From: Lentzea sp. NBRC 105346
GTDB lineage: Bacteria; Actinomycetota; Actinomycetes; Mycobacteriales; Pseudonocardiaceae
Reading direction: 5' to 3'
Assembly: GCF_030269605.1 (NCBI RefSeq)
Contig: NZ_BSTQ01000014.1
Span: forward strand, 217,623-281,622
Length of the DNA stretch: 64,000 bases
Made by a program: the position numbers and the translations under genes. This document shows positions 16,907 to 24,460 of the stretch, in pieces. The notes below the pieces were generated by a model. The model did no database searches. It was not told the origin of the DNA and saw nothing but the letters and a program-made list of their open reading frames with translations. The first letter of the stretch is position 1. Every line of letters starts with the position of its first letter.

Positions 16907-16935
16907 GGGATCAAGCCTATCCGGTGGTACTGACA

Positions 16936-16996
16936 AAGCCACGCTCCTTTCGTGTTCGATCACATGTTCTAGATCGGCCGTGCGAAAGCGTGGCTT
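16936..16996. terminator. Bulged hairpin between vapB and the XRE-cupin gene
   Basis: AAGCCACGC (16936-16944) pairs with GCGTGGCTT (16988-16996), and TTTCG (16948-16952) with CGAAA (16983-16987). A CGATC/GATCG pair lies inside. It sits just past the stop of the leftward XRE gene (17022) and probably ends that transcript before vapBC. Confidence 0.55.
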
Positions 16997-17021
16997 GATC
17001 ACTCGATCGGTTGCTCGGTGG

Positions 17022-17609
17022 TCAGATGTGCTCCATGACCAGGGTGGCCGTCGACCCCGCCTCCAGCGCCAGGCAGATGTGCGGCAGGTCCCCGGGATAG
17101 AGCAGGTAGTCACCGGGCCCGAGATCCACCGGCGAGTCCATCAGCCCGGCCCGCACCCGCCCGGTGCACACGATGATGTGCTCGACGGTCCCCGGCATGT
17201 GCGGCTCGGACTCCCGCGCGGCTCCGGGCTCCAGCGCCAGCCAGTAGATGTCCCGCCGCGCCCCAGGCGGGCACGAGGCCAGCAGCGAAGCCGCGTAGTG
17301 CGCACGTTCGGAGTGCACGACGGGCCCCTCGCCGGCGCGGATCAGGTGCACGCGCGGCACGGGCGGGTCCACGAGACGCGAGAACGGCACCCCCAGAGCG
17401 ACGCCGAGGGACCACAGCGTCTCGACGGACGGGTTGCCGCTGCCGGACTCGAGCTGCGACAGCGTGGACTTGGCGATCCCGGCGCGCTTGGCCAGTTCGG
17501 ACAGTGAGAGGCCGGCGCGGTCGCGTTCGCGGCGCAGGGACGCCGCGATGACGTCGAGGGGTGCAGTGTTCGACACAACAGTCCAATCGTTCGGCTTGAC
17601 GAACGGCAA
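17022..17609 (-). CDS. XRE-family regulator with C-terminal cupin sensor
   Basis: A 195-residue regulator. The XRE helix-turn-helix is at residues about 20-75 (LSLSELAKRAGIAKSTLSQL) and the cupin barrel at about 115-190 (PGTVEHIIVCTGRVRAG, then LGPGDYLLYPGDLPHICLAL). This architecture commonly regulates a divergent amino-acid exporter, and here it is divergent from azlCD with a 24-bp gap. The start is TTG at 17609; a GTG about 36 nt downstream is an alternative. The cupin probably senses a small amino acid or polyamine (inference). Confidence 0.88.
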   Translation of the reverse strand: MPFVKPNDWTVVSNTAPLDVIAASLRRERDRAGLSLSELAKRAGIAKSTLSQLESGSGNPSVETLWSLGVALGVPFSRLVDPPVPRVHLIRAGEGPVVHSERAHYAASLLASCPPGARRDIYWLALEPGAARESEPHMPGTVEHIIVCTGRVRAGLMDSPVDLGPGDYLLYPGDLPHICLALEAGSTATLVMEHI

Positions 17610-17633
17610 ACCTAGTGTTCAGCATAGAAGACG

Positions 17634-18317
17634 ATGCGTTCGATATGGCGAACCCTGGACTCGGTGCTGCTGCGTGATGTGACCGCGGTGGCGCTGGGCG
17701 CTGCTGTCAACGGTGCCTCGTTCGGCGCGATCTCGGTGGCCTCCGGGCTGCCGTGGTGGATGCCGGTGGTCATGTCCGTGCTGATCTTCGCGGGCGGGGC
17801 GCAGTTCATGATCGTCGGCATCATGGCCGCCGGCGGGAGTCCCGTCGCGGCGATCGTCGGCGGGCTCGTGCTCAACGCTCGGCACCTGCCGTTCGGGCTG
17901 GCCGTCGGCGACGTGCTGGGCAAGAGCTGGATCAGCCGCGTGGTGGGCAGTCACCTCATGATCGACGAGTCGGTCGCGTTCGCGATGAACCAGAGCGACC
18001 CGCGGAAGGCCAAGGCGGCCTACTGGGCTTGTGGCGTCAGCCTGTTCGTCAGCTGGAACGTCGGTGTCACGGCCGGGGCGCTCGTCGGGCAGGCGATCGG
18101 CGACCCGATGGCGTTCGGGCTCGACGCGGCGTTCCCGGCCGCCCTGCTCGCGCTGACGTTGCCGGCGCTCAAGGACCGCAAGACGCGTCAGGCGGCCATC
18201 GGCGGCGCTGCGATCGCGCTCGTCGCCACGCCCTACCTGCCGCCCGGCCTGCCGGTGTTGCTCGCGCTCGCGGGGCTCGTGGTCTTCAGGACCAAGGAGG
18301 TGCAGCCATGCCCATGA
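17634..18317 (+). CDS. azlC: AzlC-family branched-chain amino acid exporter, large subunit
   Basis: A 227-residue membrane protein with about six to seven hydrophobic helices. The family signature is at the N-terminus (ALGAAVNGASFGAISVASGL, then WMPVVMSVLIFAGGAQFMIV) with NARHLPFGLAVGD near residue 82. AzlCD export branched-chain or other amino acids and analogues. The ATG follows AGAAG. A TTGACG hexamer (17596-17601) with a weak CAGCAT 18 bp later is a plausible promoter. It overlaps azlD by 10 nt. Confidence 0.9.
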   Translation: MRSIWRTLDSVLLRDVTAVALGAAVNGASFGAISVASGLPWWMPVVMSVLIFAGGAQFMIVGIMAAGGSPVAAIVGGLVLNARHLPFGLAVGDVLGKSWISRVVGSHLMIDESVAFAMNQSDPRKAKAAYWACGVSLFVSWNVGVTAGALVGQAIGDPMAFGLDAAFPAALLALTLPALKDRKTRQAAIGGAAIALVATPYLPPGLPVLLALAGLVVFRTKEVQPCP

Positions 18318-18616
18318 GCGTCTTGCTGGTGATCGCGGCCGGGACGTTCGCGTTCCGGTTCGCCGGGCCGCTGCTGCGGGACCGGATCACGTTGCCGGAC
18401 CGGGTCAAGGAGGTCATGTCGGCGGCGGCGACCGTGCTGCTGGTCGCTCTGGTGGCCACCGCGGCCCTGACCAGCAACCGGCACTTCGCCGGGTGGGCGT
18501 TGCCGATCGGGGTGGCCGTCGGCGGGCTCGCGGCGTGGCGGAAGGCGCCGTTCATCGTGGTCGTGGTGATTGCGGCGGCAACGACTGCAGGACTGCGACT
18601 ATTCGGGGTGAATTAG
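18308..18616 (+). CDS. azlD: AzlD-family small subunit of branched-chain amino acid exporter
   Basis: A 102-residue protein with four hydrophobic segments (VLLVIAAGTFAFRFAGPLL, then ATVLLVALVATAAL, AGWALPIGVAVGGLAAW and APFIVVVVIAAATTAG). AAGGAGG is present at 18294-18300, and the ATG at 18308 lies inside the azlC end. Length and order are standard for AzlD. The Lrp gene converges 5 bp downstream, with no room for a separate terminator. Confidence 0.88.
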   Translation: MPMSVLLVIAAGTFAFRFAGPLLRDRITLPDRVKEVMSAAATVLLVALVATAALTSNRHFAGWALPIGVAVGGLAAWRKAPFIVVVVIAAATTAGLRLFGVN

Positions 18617-18621
18617 ACATA

Positions 18622-19065
18622 TCACCCGTGCTTGCGAATGTGCGAAAAGAGCAGGTTCGTGTGCACCTCTGCGACTTCGCGGCGATTGGTGAAGCGATCG
18701 AGCACCAGTCGTTGCAAATGGCCGACGTCCGCTACCGCGACGTGGACGAGGAAGTCCTCCGGACCCGTTACGTGAGAAAGCGCTAGCGTTTCCGGCAGGC
18801 TCAGCACATAGCGCATGAACGGTTCGACGATGTCACGGGTATGGGGACGGATTCGGATCGCGATCATGGCCTGTACGGGACTGCCGACGGCCGCCAGATC
18901 GACCGCGGCGTGGTAGCCGGTGATCACGCCGCGCTCGCGCAGCGACCGGTGCCGGACGATGCACGTCGAGGGTGCGACGTTGACCAGTTCGGCCAGGTCC
19001 TTGTTGTGCAGTCGAGCATCCTTCTGCAGTTCCCGCACGATGGCGGCATCGATCGAATCGAGCAC
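18622..19065 (-). CDS. Lrp/AsnC-family regulator
   Basis: A 147-residue protein. The GTG at 19065 is chosen (AGGTGA 5 nt upstream; family-length product). LDSIDAAIVRELQKDARLHN and the HTH (LAELVNVAPSTCIVRHRSLR, then ERGVI) form the DNA-binding half. The RAM ligand domain follows (VQAMIAIRIRPHTRDIVEPF, then VTGPEDFLVHVAVAD). It is divergent from the Cys/Met gamma-lyase and permease genes and is the likely regulator of them. The recognition helix is unusually Cys/His-containing for the family. Confidence 0.88.
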   Translation of the reverse strand: MLDSIDAAIVRELQKDARLHNKDLAELVNVAPSTCIVRHRSLRERGVITGYHAAVDLAAVGSPVQAMIAIRIRPHTRDIVEPFMRYVLSLPETLALSHVTGPEDFLVHVAVADVGHLQRLVLDRFTNRREVAEVHTNLLFSHIRKHG

Positions 19066-19122
19066 GGCGATCACCTCGTCCAGTCGAAGAAGATGCGGAA
19101 GGATGACCGCAACGCCGACGAA

Positions 19123-20331
19123 ATGTCCACCATTCGCCGCATGACGCGCATCGAGACCATGGCTGTCCACGGCGGACGTGACGACCTCACCGACCTCGGC
19201 GTGCACGCGCCGCCGATCGACCTCTCGACCACCTACCCGATGGCCGACCAGCTCAAGGCGGGCGAGGCGCTGCAGGACTGGGCCGAGGGCGCGGCGCACG
19301 CGAAGTCGCCGGTCTACGCGCGGCTGCACAACCCGACCGTCGCGCGGTTCGAGCAGGCGCTCGCGCAGCTCGAGGCCACCGACGCGGCCGTCGCGTTCGG
19401 CAGTGGCATGGCGGCCGTGACGGCGGTTCTGCAGGCCTCGTGCGTGATGCGCGGCAAGCCGCACGTCGTTGCCGTCCGTCCGCTGTACGGCGGCACGGAT
19501 CACCTGCTCTCATCAGGGCTTTTGGGCGTCACGACGACGTACACGACCCAGGACGAAGTAGCTCGGGAGATCAGGCCCGACACGGGTCTCGTGGTGATCG
19601 AGACCCCGGCCAACCCGAACCTGGACCTGATCGACATCGCGCATGTCGTCGCCCAGGCCGGGGACGTCCCGGTCATGGTTGACAACACCTTCGCGACGCC
19701 GATCCTGCAGAACCCGGCCGCGTTCGGCGCGACCTACGTGTTGCATTCGGGCACCAAGTACCTCGGCGGGCACGGCGACGTGCTGGGCGGCGTCGTGGCG
19801 TGCGCGGAATCGCTTGCGGGACCGTTGCGGCAGGTCCGGATCCTCACCGGCGCCGTGCTGCACCCGCTCGGCGGTTACCTGCTGCACCGCGGCCTCGCCA
19901 CCCTCCCGCTGCGCGTCGAAGCCGCGCAGCGGACGGCGAAACTGCTGGTGGAACGCTTGGGCAACCACGACGCCGTCGAGTTCGTCCGGTACCCGAAGCC
20001 CGACGGTCTGCAGCTGCGCGGATCCGGCGCGATGATCGCGTTCGCGACACGCGCCGACCCGTTCGACGTCGTGCGCCGGCTGAAGCTGATCACGCCCGCC
20101 GTCAGCCTCGGATCCGTCGACACGCTGATCGAGCACCCGGCCGCACTGACGCATCGGCTCGTACCAGGTCAGGCGCGAGAAGCGAGTGGTGTTCCCGCGA
20201 ATCTTCTTCGCGTCTCTATTGGGCTGGAACACTTTGACGACATTTGGCACGATCTGAACCGGGCATTGTGTGACGCTGCTTACGTTAAGGCTTCCCCAAG
20301 CGATTACTGGGCGATGACCGCTGCTCACTAG
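19123..20331 (+). CDS. Cys/Met-metabolism PLP lyase (cystathionine gamma-lyase/synthase family)
   Basis: A 402-residue fold-type I enzyme. Landmarks: YARLHNPT (65-72), FGSGMAA (92-98), LYGGT (121-125), VDNTFATPILQNP (186-198, D187) and SGTKYLGGHGDV (209-220) with Schiff-base K212. The active-site Cys that follows LYG in bacterial methionine gamma-lyases is Gly here, so cystathionine lyase/synthase or a broader gamma-lyase is more likely. The ATG at 19141 is an equally plausible start, as neither has a strong ribosome-binding site. Lrp is divergent and a permease follows. Confidence 0.82.
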   Translation: MSTIRRMTRIETMAVHGGRDDLTDLGVHAPPIDLSTTYPMADQLKAGEALQDWAEGAAHAKSPVYARLHNPTVARFEQALAQLEATDAAVAFGSGMAAVTAVLQASCVMRGKPHVVAVRPLYGGTDHLLSSGLLGVTTTYTTQDEVAREIRPDTGLVVIETPANPNLDLIDIAHVVAQAGDVPVMVDNTFATPILQNPAAFGATYVLHSGTKYLGGHGDVLGGVVACAESLAGPLRQVRILTGAVLHPLGGYLLHRGLATLPLRVEAAQRTAKLLVERLGNHDAVEFVRYPKPDGLQLRGSGAMIAFATRADPFDVVRRLKLITPAVSLGSVDTLIEHPAALTHRLVPGQAREASGVPANLLRVSIGLEHFDDIWHDLNRALCDAAYVKASPSDYWAMTAAH

Positions 20332-20406
20332 AGTGCCCGAATCGGCGCATCGGGGCGCGGGAGGTTCCGATGCGATGCGAATTGTTCATTCGGGAAGGAA
20401 CCCCTC

Positions 20407-21807
20407 GTGAGTTCTGTCGAAACCGACGCAGACGGATACACGAAAGCCCTGTCAAAGCGTCAGGTTCAGATGATCGCCATCGGTGGCGCGATCGGTGTCG
20501 GATTGTTCCTCGGTGCGGGCGGGCGCCTCGCCACCGCGGGACCTTCACTGATCCTGTCCTACGCGGTCTGCGGCCTGGCCGCGTTCTTCGTGATGCGCGC
20601 ACTGGGCGAGCTGGTGCTGTACCGGCCCGTCTCGGGCAGCTTCGTGGAGTACGCCCGTGAGTTCATCGGACCGTGGGCGGGCTACGCGTCCGGCTGGATG
20701 TACTGGCTGAACTGGGCGATGACGGGCATCGCCGAGATCACGGCCGTCGCGATCTACATGCACCGCTGGTTCCCGGACCTGCCGCAGTGGATCACCGCGC
20801 TGGTCGCGCTGGTGTTCCTCGTCGCGATCAACCTGGTGTCGGTCAAGCTCTTCGGTGAGCTGGAGTTCTGGTTCTCCGTCATCAAGGTGACGGCAATCGT
20901 CGTCTTCCTCGTCACCGGTATCGGCCTGGTCATCGCCGCCGCCGACATCGGTGGCACCACGGCGAGCGTGTCGAACGTCGTGAGCCACGGCGGGTTGTTC
21001 CCGGCGGGCTTCGGCGTCGCGCTGATGACGCTGCAGGCGGTCGTGTTCGCCTACGCCGGCATCGAGCTCGTCGGCATCGCGGCGGGGGAGACGAAGAACC
21101 CGGACAAGATCCTGCCGCGCGCGATCAACGGCGTCGTCTACCGCATCGCCGTGTTCTACGTCGGCTCGGTGCTGCTGCTCACGATGTTGTTGCCGTGGAA
21201 CCACTTCACGGGCACCGAGAGTCCTTTCGTGACGGTCTTCTCCGCGCTGGGCATCCCGGCGGTCGGCGACATCATGAACGCCGTCGTGCTCACCGCGGCG
21301 CTGTCGTCGTGCAACTCGGGCCTCTACTCCACGGGCCGCATCCTGCGGTCGCTGGCGCAGAAGGGCGAGGCGCCCTCGTTCACCGGCAAGATGAACTCGG
21401 GCCACGTGCCCTACGGCGGCATCCTCTTCACCGCGGGCGCCTACGTCGTCGGCGTGGTGATGAACTACCTGGTGCCGAAGGAGGCGTTCGACATCGCCAT
21501 CGCGATCGCCTCGCTCGGCGTGGTCGCGACCTGGGCGACGTTGATCATCTGTCAGATGAAGCTGCGCGACAAGGCGTTGCGCGGCGAGGTGCAGCGGCCG
21601 TCGTACCGGATGCCCGGCGCCCCGTACACGAACTGGCTGACGCTCGGGTTCCTCGTGCTCGTGGTCGTGCAGATGGCCTTCGCGGCCGAAGCCGAGAAGA
21701 TCGCGTTCTGGTCGATCCCGGTCGTCGTCGCCGTCCTGGCCGTCGGTTGGCGCTTCATCAAGGCGCGCGCCCCGCGTGACCAGGAGCTGGTTACTGTCGG
21801 CGACTGA
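20407..21807 (+). CDS. APC-superfamily amino acid permease (AAT family)
   Basis: A 466-residue transporter with about 12 membrane helices. The first helix carries the substrate loop MIAIGGAIGVGLFLGAGGRL; ALGELVLYRPVSGSFVEYAR is the AAT-family signature near residue 60. Relatives import Asn, GABA, D-Ser/D-Ala or aromatic amino acids with protons, and specificity is not readable here. The GTG start is preceded by GGAAGGA at 7 nt. It is 75 bp downstream of the gamma-lyase and may supply that enzyme's substrate. Confidence 0.88.
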   Translation: MSSVETDADGYTKALSKRQVQMIAIGGAIGVGLFLGAGGRLATAGPSLILSYAVCGLAAFFVMRALGELVLYRPVSGSFVEYAREFIGPWAGYASGWMYWLNWAMTGIAEITAVAIYMHRWFPDLPQWITALVALVFLVAINLVSVKLFGELEFWFSVIKVTAIVVFLVTGIGLVIAAADIGGTTASVSNVVSHGGLFPAGFGVALMTLQAVVFAYAGIELVGIAAGETKNPDKILPRAINGVVYRIAVFYVGSVLLLTMLLPWNHFTGTESPFVTVFSALGIPAVGDIMNAVVLTAALSSCNSGLYSTGRILRSLAQKGEAPSFTGKMNSGHVPYGGILFTAGAYVVGVVMNYLVPKEAFDIAIAIASLGVVATWATLIICQMKLRDKALRGEVQRPSYRMPGAPYTNWLTLGFLVLVVVQMAFAAEAEKIAFWSIPVVVAVLAVGWRFIKARAPRDQELVTVGD

Positions 21808-21828
21808 CCGCCGATTAGGCTGGGCGGC

Positions 21829-22464
21829 ATGGTTGTCGCTGCCCAGCCGGTCGTCGGCGTGCTCGCCCTGCAGGGCGACGTGCGTGAGCACCTCGTGTCC
21901 CTCGCGTCCTGCGACGTCGTGGCGCGGCCCGTGCGCCGCCCCGAGGAACTGGACGAACTCGACGGCATCGTGATCCCCGGCGGCGAGTCGACCACCATCA
22001 GCCGGCTCCTGGAGACGTTCGAGCTGCTGGAGCCCCTCAAGGCCCGCATCAAGGCCGGAATGCCCGCGTACGGATCGTGCGCGGGCATGATCATGCTCGC
22101 GGACAAGGTCCTCGACGGACGCCCTGACCAGCACCAACTCGGCGGCTTGGACGTCGTGGTGCGGCGTAACGCGTTCGGCAGGCAGATCGACTCGTTCGAG
22201 ACCGAGCTGGAGATCACCGGCGTGGGTCCCGTGCACGCGGTGTTCATCCGGGCACCCTGGGTGGAGTCGGCGGGCGCGGGCGTCGAGGTACTCGCTACGG
22301 TTCCCGTTACCCCTGAAGCGGGCGAGGCCGCCGGTAGGATCGTCGCCGTTCGGCAGGGGAACGTGCTGGCGACCGCGTTCCACCCGGAGCTGACGGGTGA
22401 CGAGCGCGTGCACCGCCTGTTCGTGGACATGGTTCGTGGTTTGACTGGTTCGGAGGAGAAATGA
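21829..22464 (+). CDS. pdxT: Pyridoxal 5'-phosphate synthase, glutaminase subunit
   Basis: A 211-residue class I glutaminase that feeds ammonia to PdxS. Catalytic Cys84 lies in YGSCAGMIML; His185 and Glu187 are in TAFHPELT; the oxyanion loop is IPGGEST (49-55). It overlaps yebC by 4 nt (ATGA). A TAGGCT hexamer (21816-21821) is 7 nt before the ATG, so it probably has its own leaderless promoter, needed because pdxS is 7 kb away behind a terminator. Confidence 0.96.
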   Translation: MVVAAQPVVGVLALQGDVREHLVSLASCDVVARPVRRPEELDELDGIVIPGGESTTISRLLETFELLEPLKARIKAGMPAYGSCAGMIMLADKVLDGRPDQHQLGGLDVVVRRNAFGRQIDSFETELEITGVGPVHAVFIRAPWVESAGAGVEVLATVPVTPEAGEAAGRIVAVRQGNVLATAFHPELTGDERVHRLFVDMVRGLTGSEEK

Positions 22465-23210
22465 GCGGCCACTCCAAGTGGGCGACCACCAAGCACAAGA
22501 AGGCCGCGATCGACGCCAAGCGGGGCAAGCTCTTCGCGCGGCTGATCAAGAACATCGAGGTGGCGGCCCGTACCGGTGGCGGTGACCCGGACGGCAACCC
22601 GACGCTCTACGACGCGATCCAGAAGGCGCGCAAGAACTCGGTGCCGCTGGACAACATCGAGCGCGCGCGCAAGCGCGGCGCAGGTGAAGAGGCCGGTGGC
22701 GCCGACTGGCAGACGATCATGTACGAGGGCTACGGCCCCAACGGCGTCGCCGTGCTGATCGAGTGCCTCACGGACAACCGCAACCGCGCCGCGTCCGAGG
22801 TCCGCACCGCGATGACGCGCAACGGCGGCTCGATGGCCGATCCCGGCTCGGTCGCGTACATGTTCTCGCGCAAGGGTGTCGTCATCCTGCCGAAGGCGGA
22901 GCTGTCCGAGGACGACGTGCTGATGGCCGTCCTGGACGCCGGCGCCGAGGAGGTCAACGACCTCGGCGAGTCGTTCGAGGTGGTGTCCGAGGCGAGCGAC
23001 CTGATCCCGGTGCGCAAGGCGCTGCAGGACGCGGGCTACGACTACGAGTCGGCCGAGTCGTCCTTCCTGCCGTCGGTCACCGTGCAGCTCGAGGCCGAGG
23101 GGGCGCGGAAGATCTTCAAGCTGATCGACGCGCTGGAGGACTGCGACGACGTGCAGAACGTCTTCGCCAACTTCGACGTGTCCGACGAGGTCATGGCCGA
23201 GGTCGGGTGA
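22461..23210 (+). CDS. yebC: YebC/PmpR/TACO1-family protein
   Basis: A 249-residue protein with the full YebC fold: SGHSKWATTKHKKAAIDAKR at the N-terminus, NIERARKRGAG, GPNGVAVLIECLTDNRNR, and NVFANFDVSDEVMAEV at the end. Bacterial YebC acts as a translation factor that relieves ribosome stalling on proline-rich stretches and has also been described as a transcription regulator. Co-transcription behind pdxT is common in actinobacteria. In most of them ruvC-ruvA-ruvB follow; here they do not. Confidence 0.95.
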   Translation: MSGHSKWATTKHKKAAIDAKRGKLFARLIKNIEVAARTGGGDPDGNPTLYDAIQKARKNSVPLDNIERARKRGAGEEAGGADWQTIMYEGYGPNGVAVLIECLTDNRNRAASEVRTAMTRNGGSMADPGSVAYMFSRKGVVILPKAELSEDDVLMAVLDAGAEEVNDLGESFEVVSEASDLIPVRKALQDAGYDYESAESSFLPSVTVQLEAEGARKIFKLIDALEDCDDVQNVFANFDVSDEVMAEVG

Positions 23211-23273
23211 GGCTCGGGATTGGGCGAGGTGTGCTCGCGGAGAGCGCTCGCCCTCATCCCTCCGCCGTGTTTT

Positions 23274-23366
23274 CTGGGGGTGCAACCCCCAGACCCCGCC
23301 CGGCGGGCTCCGCCCCCGGACCCCCGTAACACGAAGCCCACCCTTGCGTAGGGTGGGCTTCGTGTT
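23274..23366. terminator. Two hairpins after yebC; the second encloses the next start codon
   Basis: Hairpin 1 has an 8-bp stem CTGGGGGT/ACCCCCAG with a 3-nt loop (23274-23292). A GC-rich stretch of the GGGCTCCGCCCCCGGACCCC type follows. Hairpin 2 is a perfect 17-bp stem (23328-23344 with 23350-23366, 5-nt loop) built around GAAGCCCACCCT/AGGGTGGGCTTC. It is strong enough to terminate yebC, and its right arm contains the probable GTG of the DUF4262 gene (23362). Confidence 0.7.
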
Positions 23367-23862
23367 GAGCCCCGAAGATCAAAGACTCCGAGCCTGGCTG
23401 TTGGAGCAGTCCGAGCGGTTCGGCCACGCCACCGTCACCGTCCCACCCGACGGCGACGGCGCCGGTTACGCGTTCAGTGTCGGCGCGTGGCGGCGGTTCG
23501 GCGCACCGGAGGCCGTGGTCATCGGGCTCGACAAGGACATGGCCGTCACGCTGATCCGCGCGTACGTCGACCGGGCCCGCGGGGGAGAGCGCTTCCGCCC
23601 CGGCCAGCTCTACTGGGACTTCTTCCAGGGCGTGCCGGTGACGTTCGAACGCGTGTACCGCGGCTTCTACCCGGAGTTCTTCGGCAGCGCCTTCCTGCTG
23701 TACGACCACGGAGACTTCGCCGCGACGCAGATCATCGTGCCGACGCCCCAGGGGCACTGGCCGTGGCAGCCCGAGGCGCCGCAGGGGTTCCACGAGTGGC
23801 AGATGATCCTGACGGAGAGCGGTATCCCGGAGAGCTGGACGCCGGGCGTGAACGGCCCATGA
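23362..23862 (+). CDS. DUF4262-family protein
   Basis: 166 residues from the GTG at 23362; an in-frame start at 23344 (inside the hairpin) would add six. The pattern YAFSVGAWRRFGAPEAVVIG, then FRPGQLYWDFFQGVPVTFER and QIIVPTPQGHWPWQPEAP fits DUF4262, a family of unknown function found mostly in actinobacteria and proteobacteria. No catalytic motif is obvious. It is translationally coupled to the acetyltransferase by a 4-nt ATGA overlap. Start choice is uncertain. Confidence 0.75.
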   Translation: MLSPEDQRLRAWLLEQSERFGHATVTVPPDGDGAGYAFSVGAWRRFGAPEAVVIGLDKDMAVTLIRAYVDRARGGERFRPGQLYWDFFQGVPVTFERVYRGFYPEFFGSAFLLYDHGDFAATQIIVPTPQGHWPWQPEAPQGFHEWQMILTESGIPESWTPGVNGP

Positions 23863-24329
23863 CCGTCCATATCGGACCGGTCGGCCCCGAACACGCCGGT
23901 GAGATCATGACCGTGCAGCGCGCCGCGTACCTCACGGAGGCGCAGGCGCACGACGTCCTGGACCTGCCGCCGCTGGCCGAAACCCTCGACCAGATCAAGG
24001 CCTCCCTGGAGCTGGCGTTCGGCGCGTGGCTCGGCCCCCGTCTCGTCGGCTCCATCCGCGGCCGGGTGGAGGGTACGCGCATGCAGATCGCCCGGCTGTC
24101 GGTCGCGCCGGACATGCAGGGACAGGGCATCGGGAAGGCGTTGCTCAACGCGTTGACCGAGGGCCGCCCGGACAACGTCGACACGCTCTGGCTGATCATC
24201 GGGACGCGCAGCTTCGGCAACATCAGGATGTACGGCAACGCCGGGTTCGTGCAGACCAAGACGGGTGTCGACGAGATGAACGTGCCCATCGTGTTCATGG
24301 AGAAGAAGGTCATCTCGCGTTCAGGCTGA
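23859..24329 (+). CDS. GNAT-family N-acetyltransferase
   Basis: A 156-residue GNAT protein. The acetyl-CoA pyrophosphate loop is VAPDMQGQGIGKALLNAL (about residues 82-99, Q/RxxGxG/A form), and a C-terminal beta-bulge strand reads RMYGNAGFVQTKTG. The substrate (amine or protein N-terminus) cannot be told. It starts within the DUF4262 stop and is probably co-expressed with it. A hairpin follows about 95 bp later. Confidence 0.88.
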   Translation: MTVHIGPVGPEHAGEIMTVQRAAYLTEAQAHDVLDLPPLAETLDQIKASLELAFGAWLGPRLVGSIRGRVEGTRMQIARLSVAPDMQGQGIGKALLNALTEGRPDNVDTLWLIIGTRSFGNIRMYGNAGFVQTKTGVDEMNVPIVFMEKKVISRSG

Positions 24330-24424
24330 GGTCACGGGCGGCTGGCACAGTCGAGACCGGTCCACCCACGGCCACTTTCCGGTGCGGATGTCGATCACCC
24401 TCGGCTGATCCGTCCGGCACCCGT

Positions 24425-24453
24425 CGCCCCTGGCACACCCGGTGCCAGGGGCG
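24425..24453. terminator. Hairpin between convergent GNAT and STAND-WD40 genes
   Basis: A perfect 12-bp stem, CGCCCCTGGCAC (24425-24436) with 24442-24453, and a 5-nt loop. It lies 8 bp from the STAND stop and serves both directions. The ~95 bp before it (24330-24424) hold nothing else that I can see. Confidence 0.78.
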
Positions 24454-24460
24454 TCGCGTG

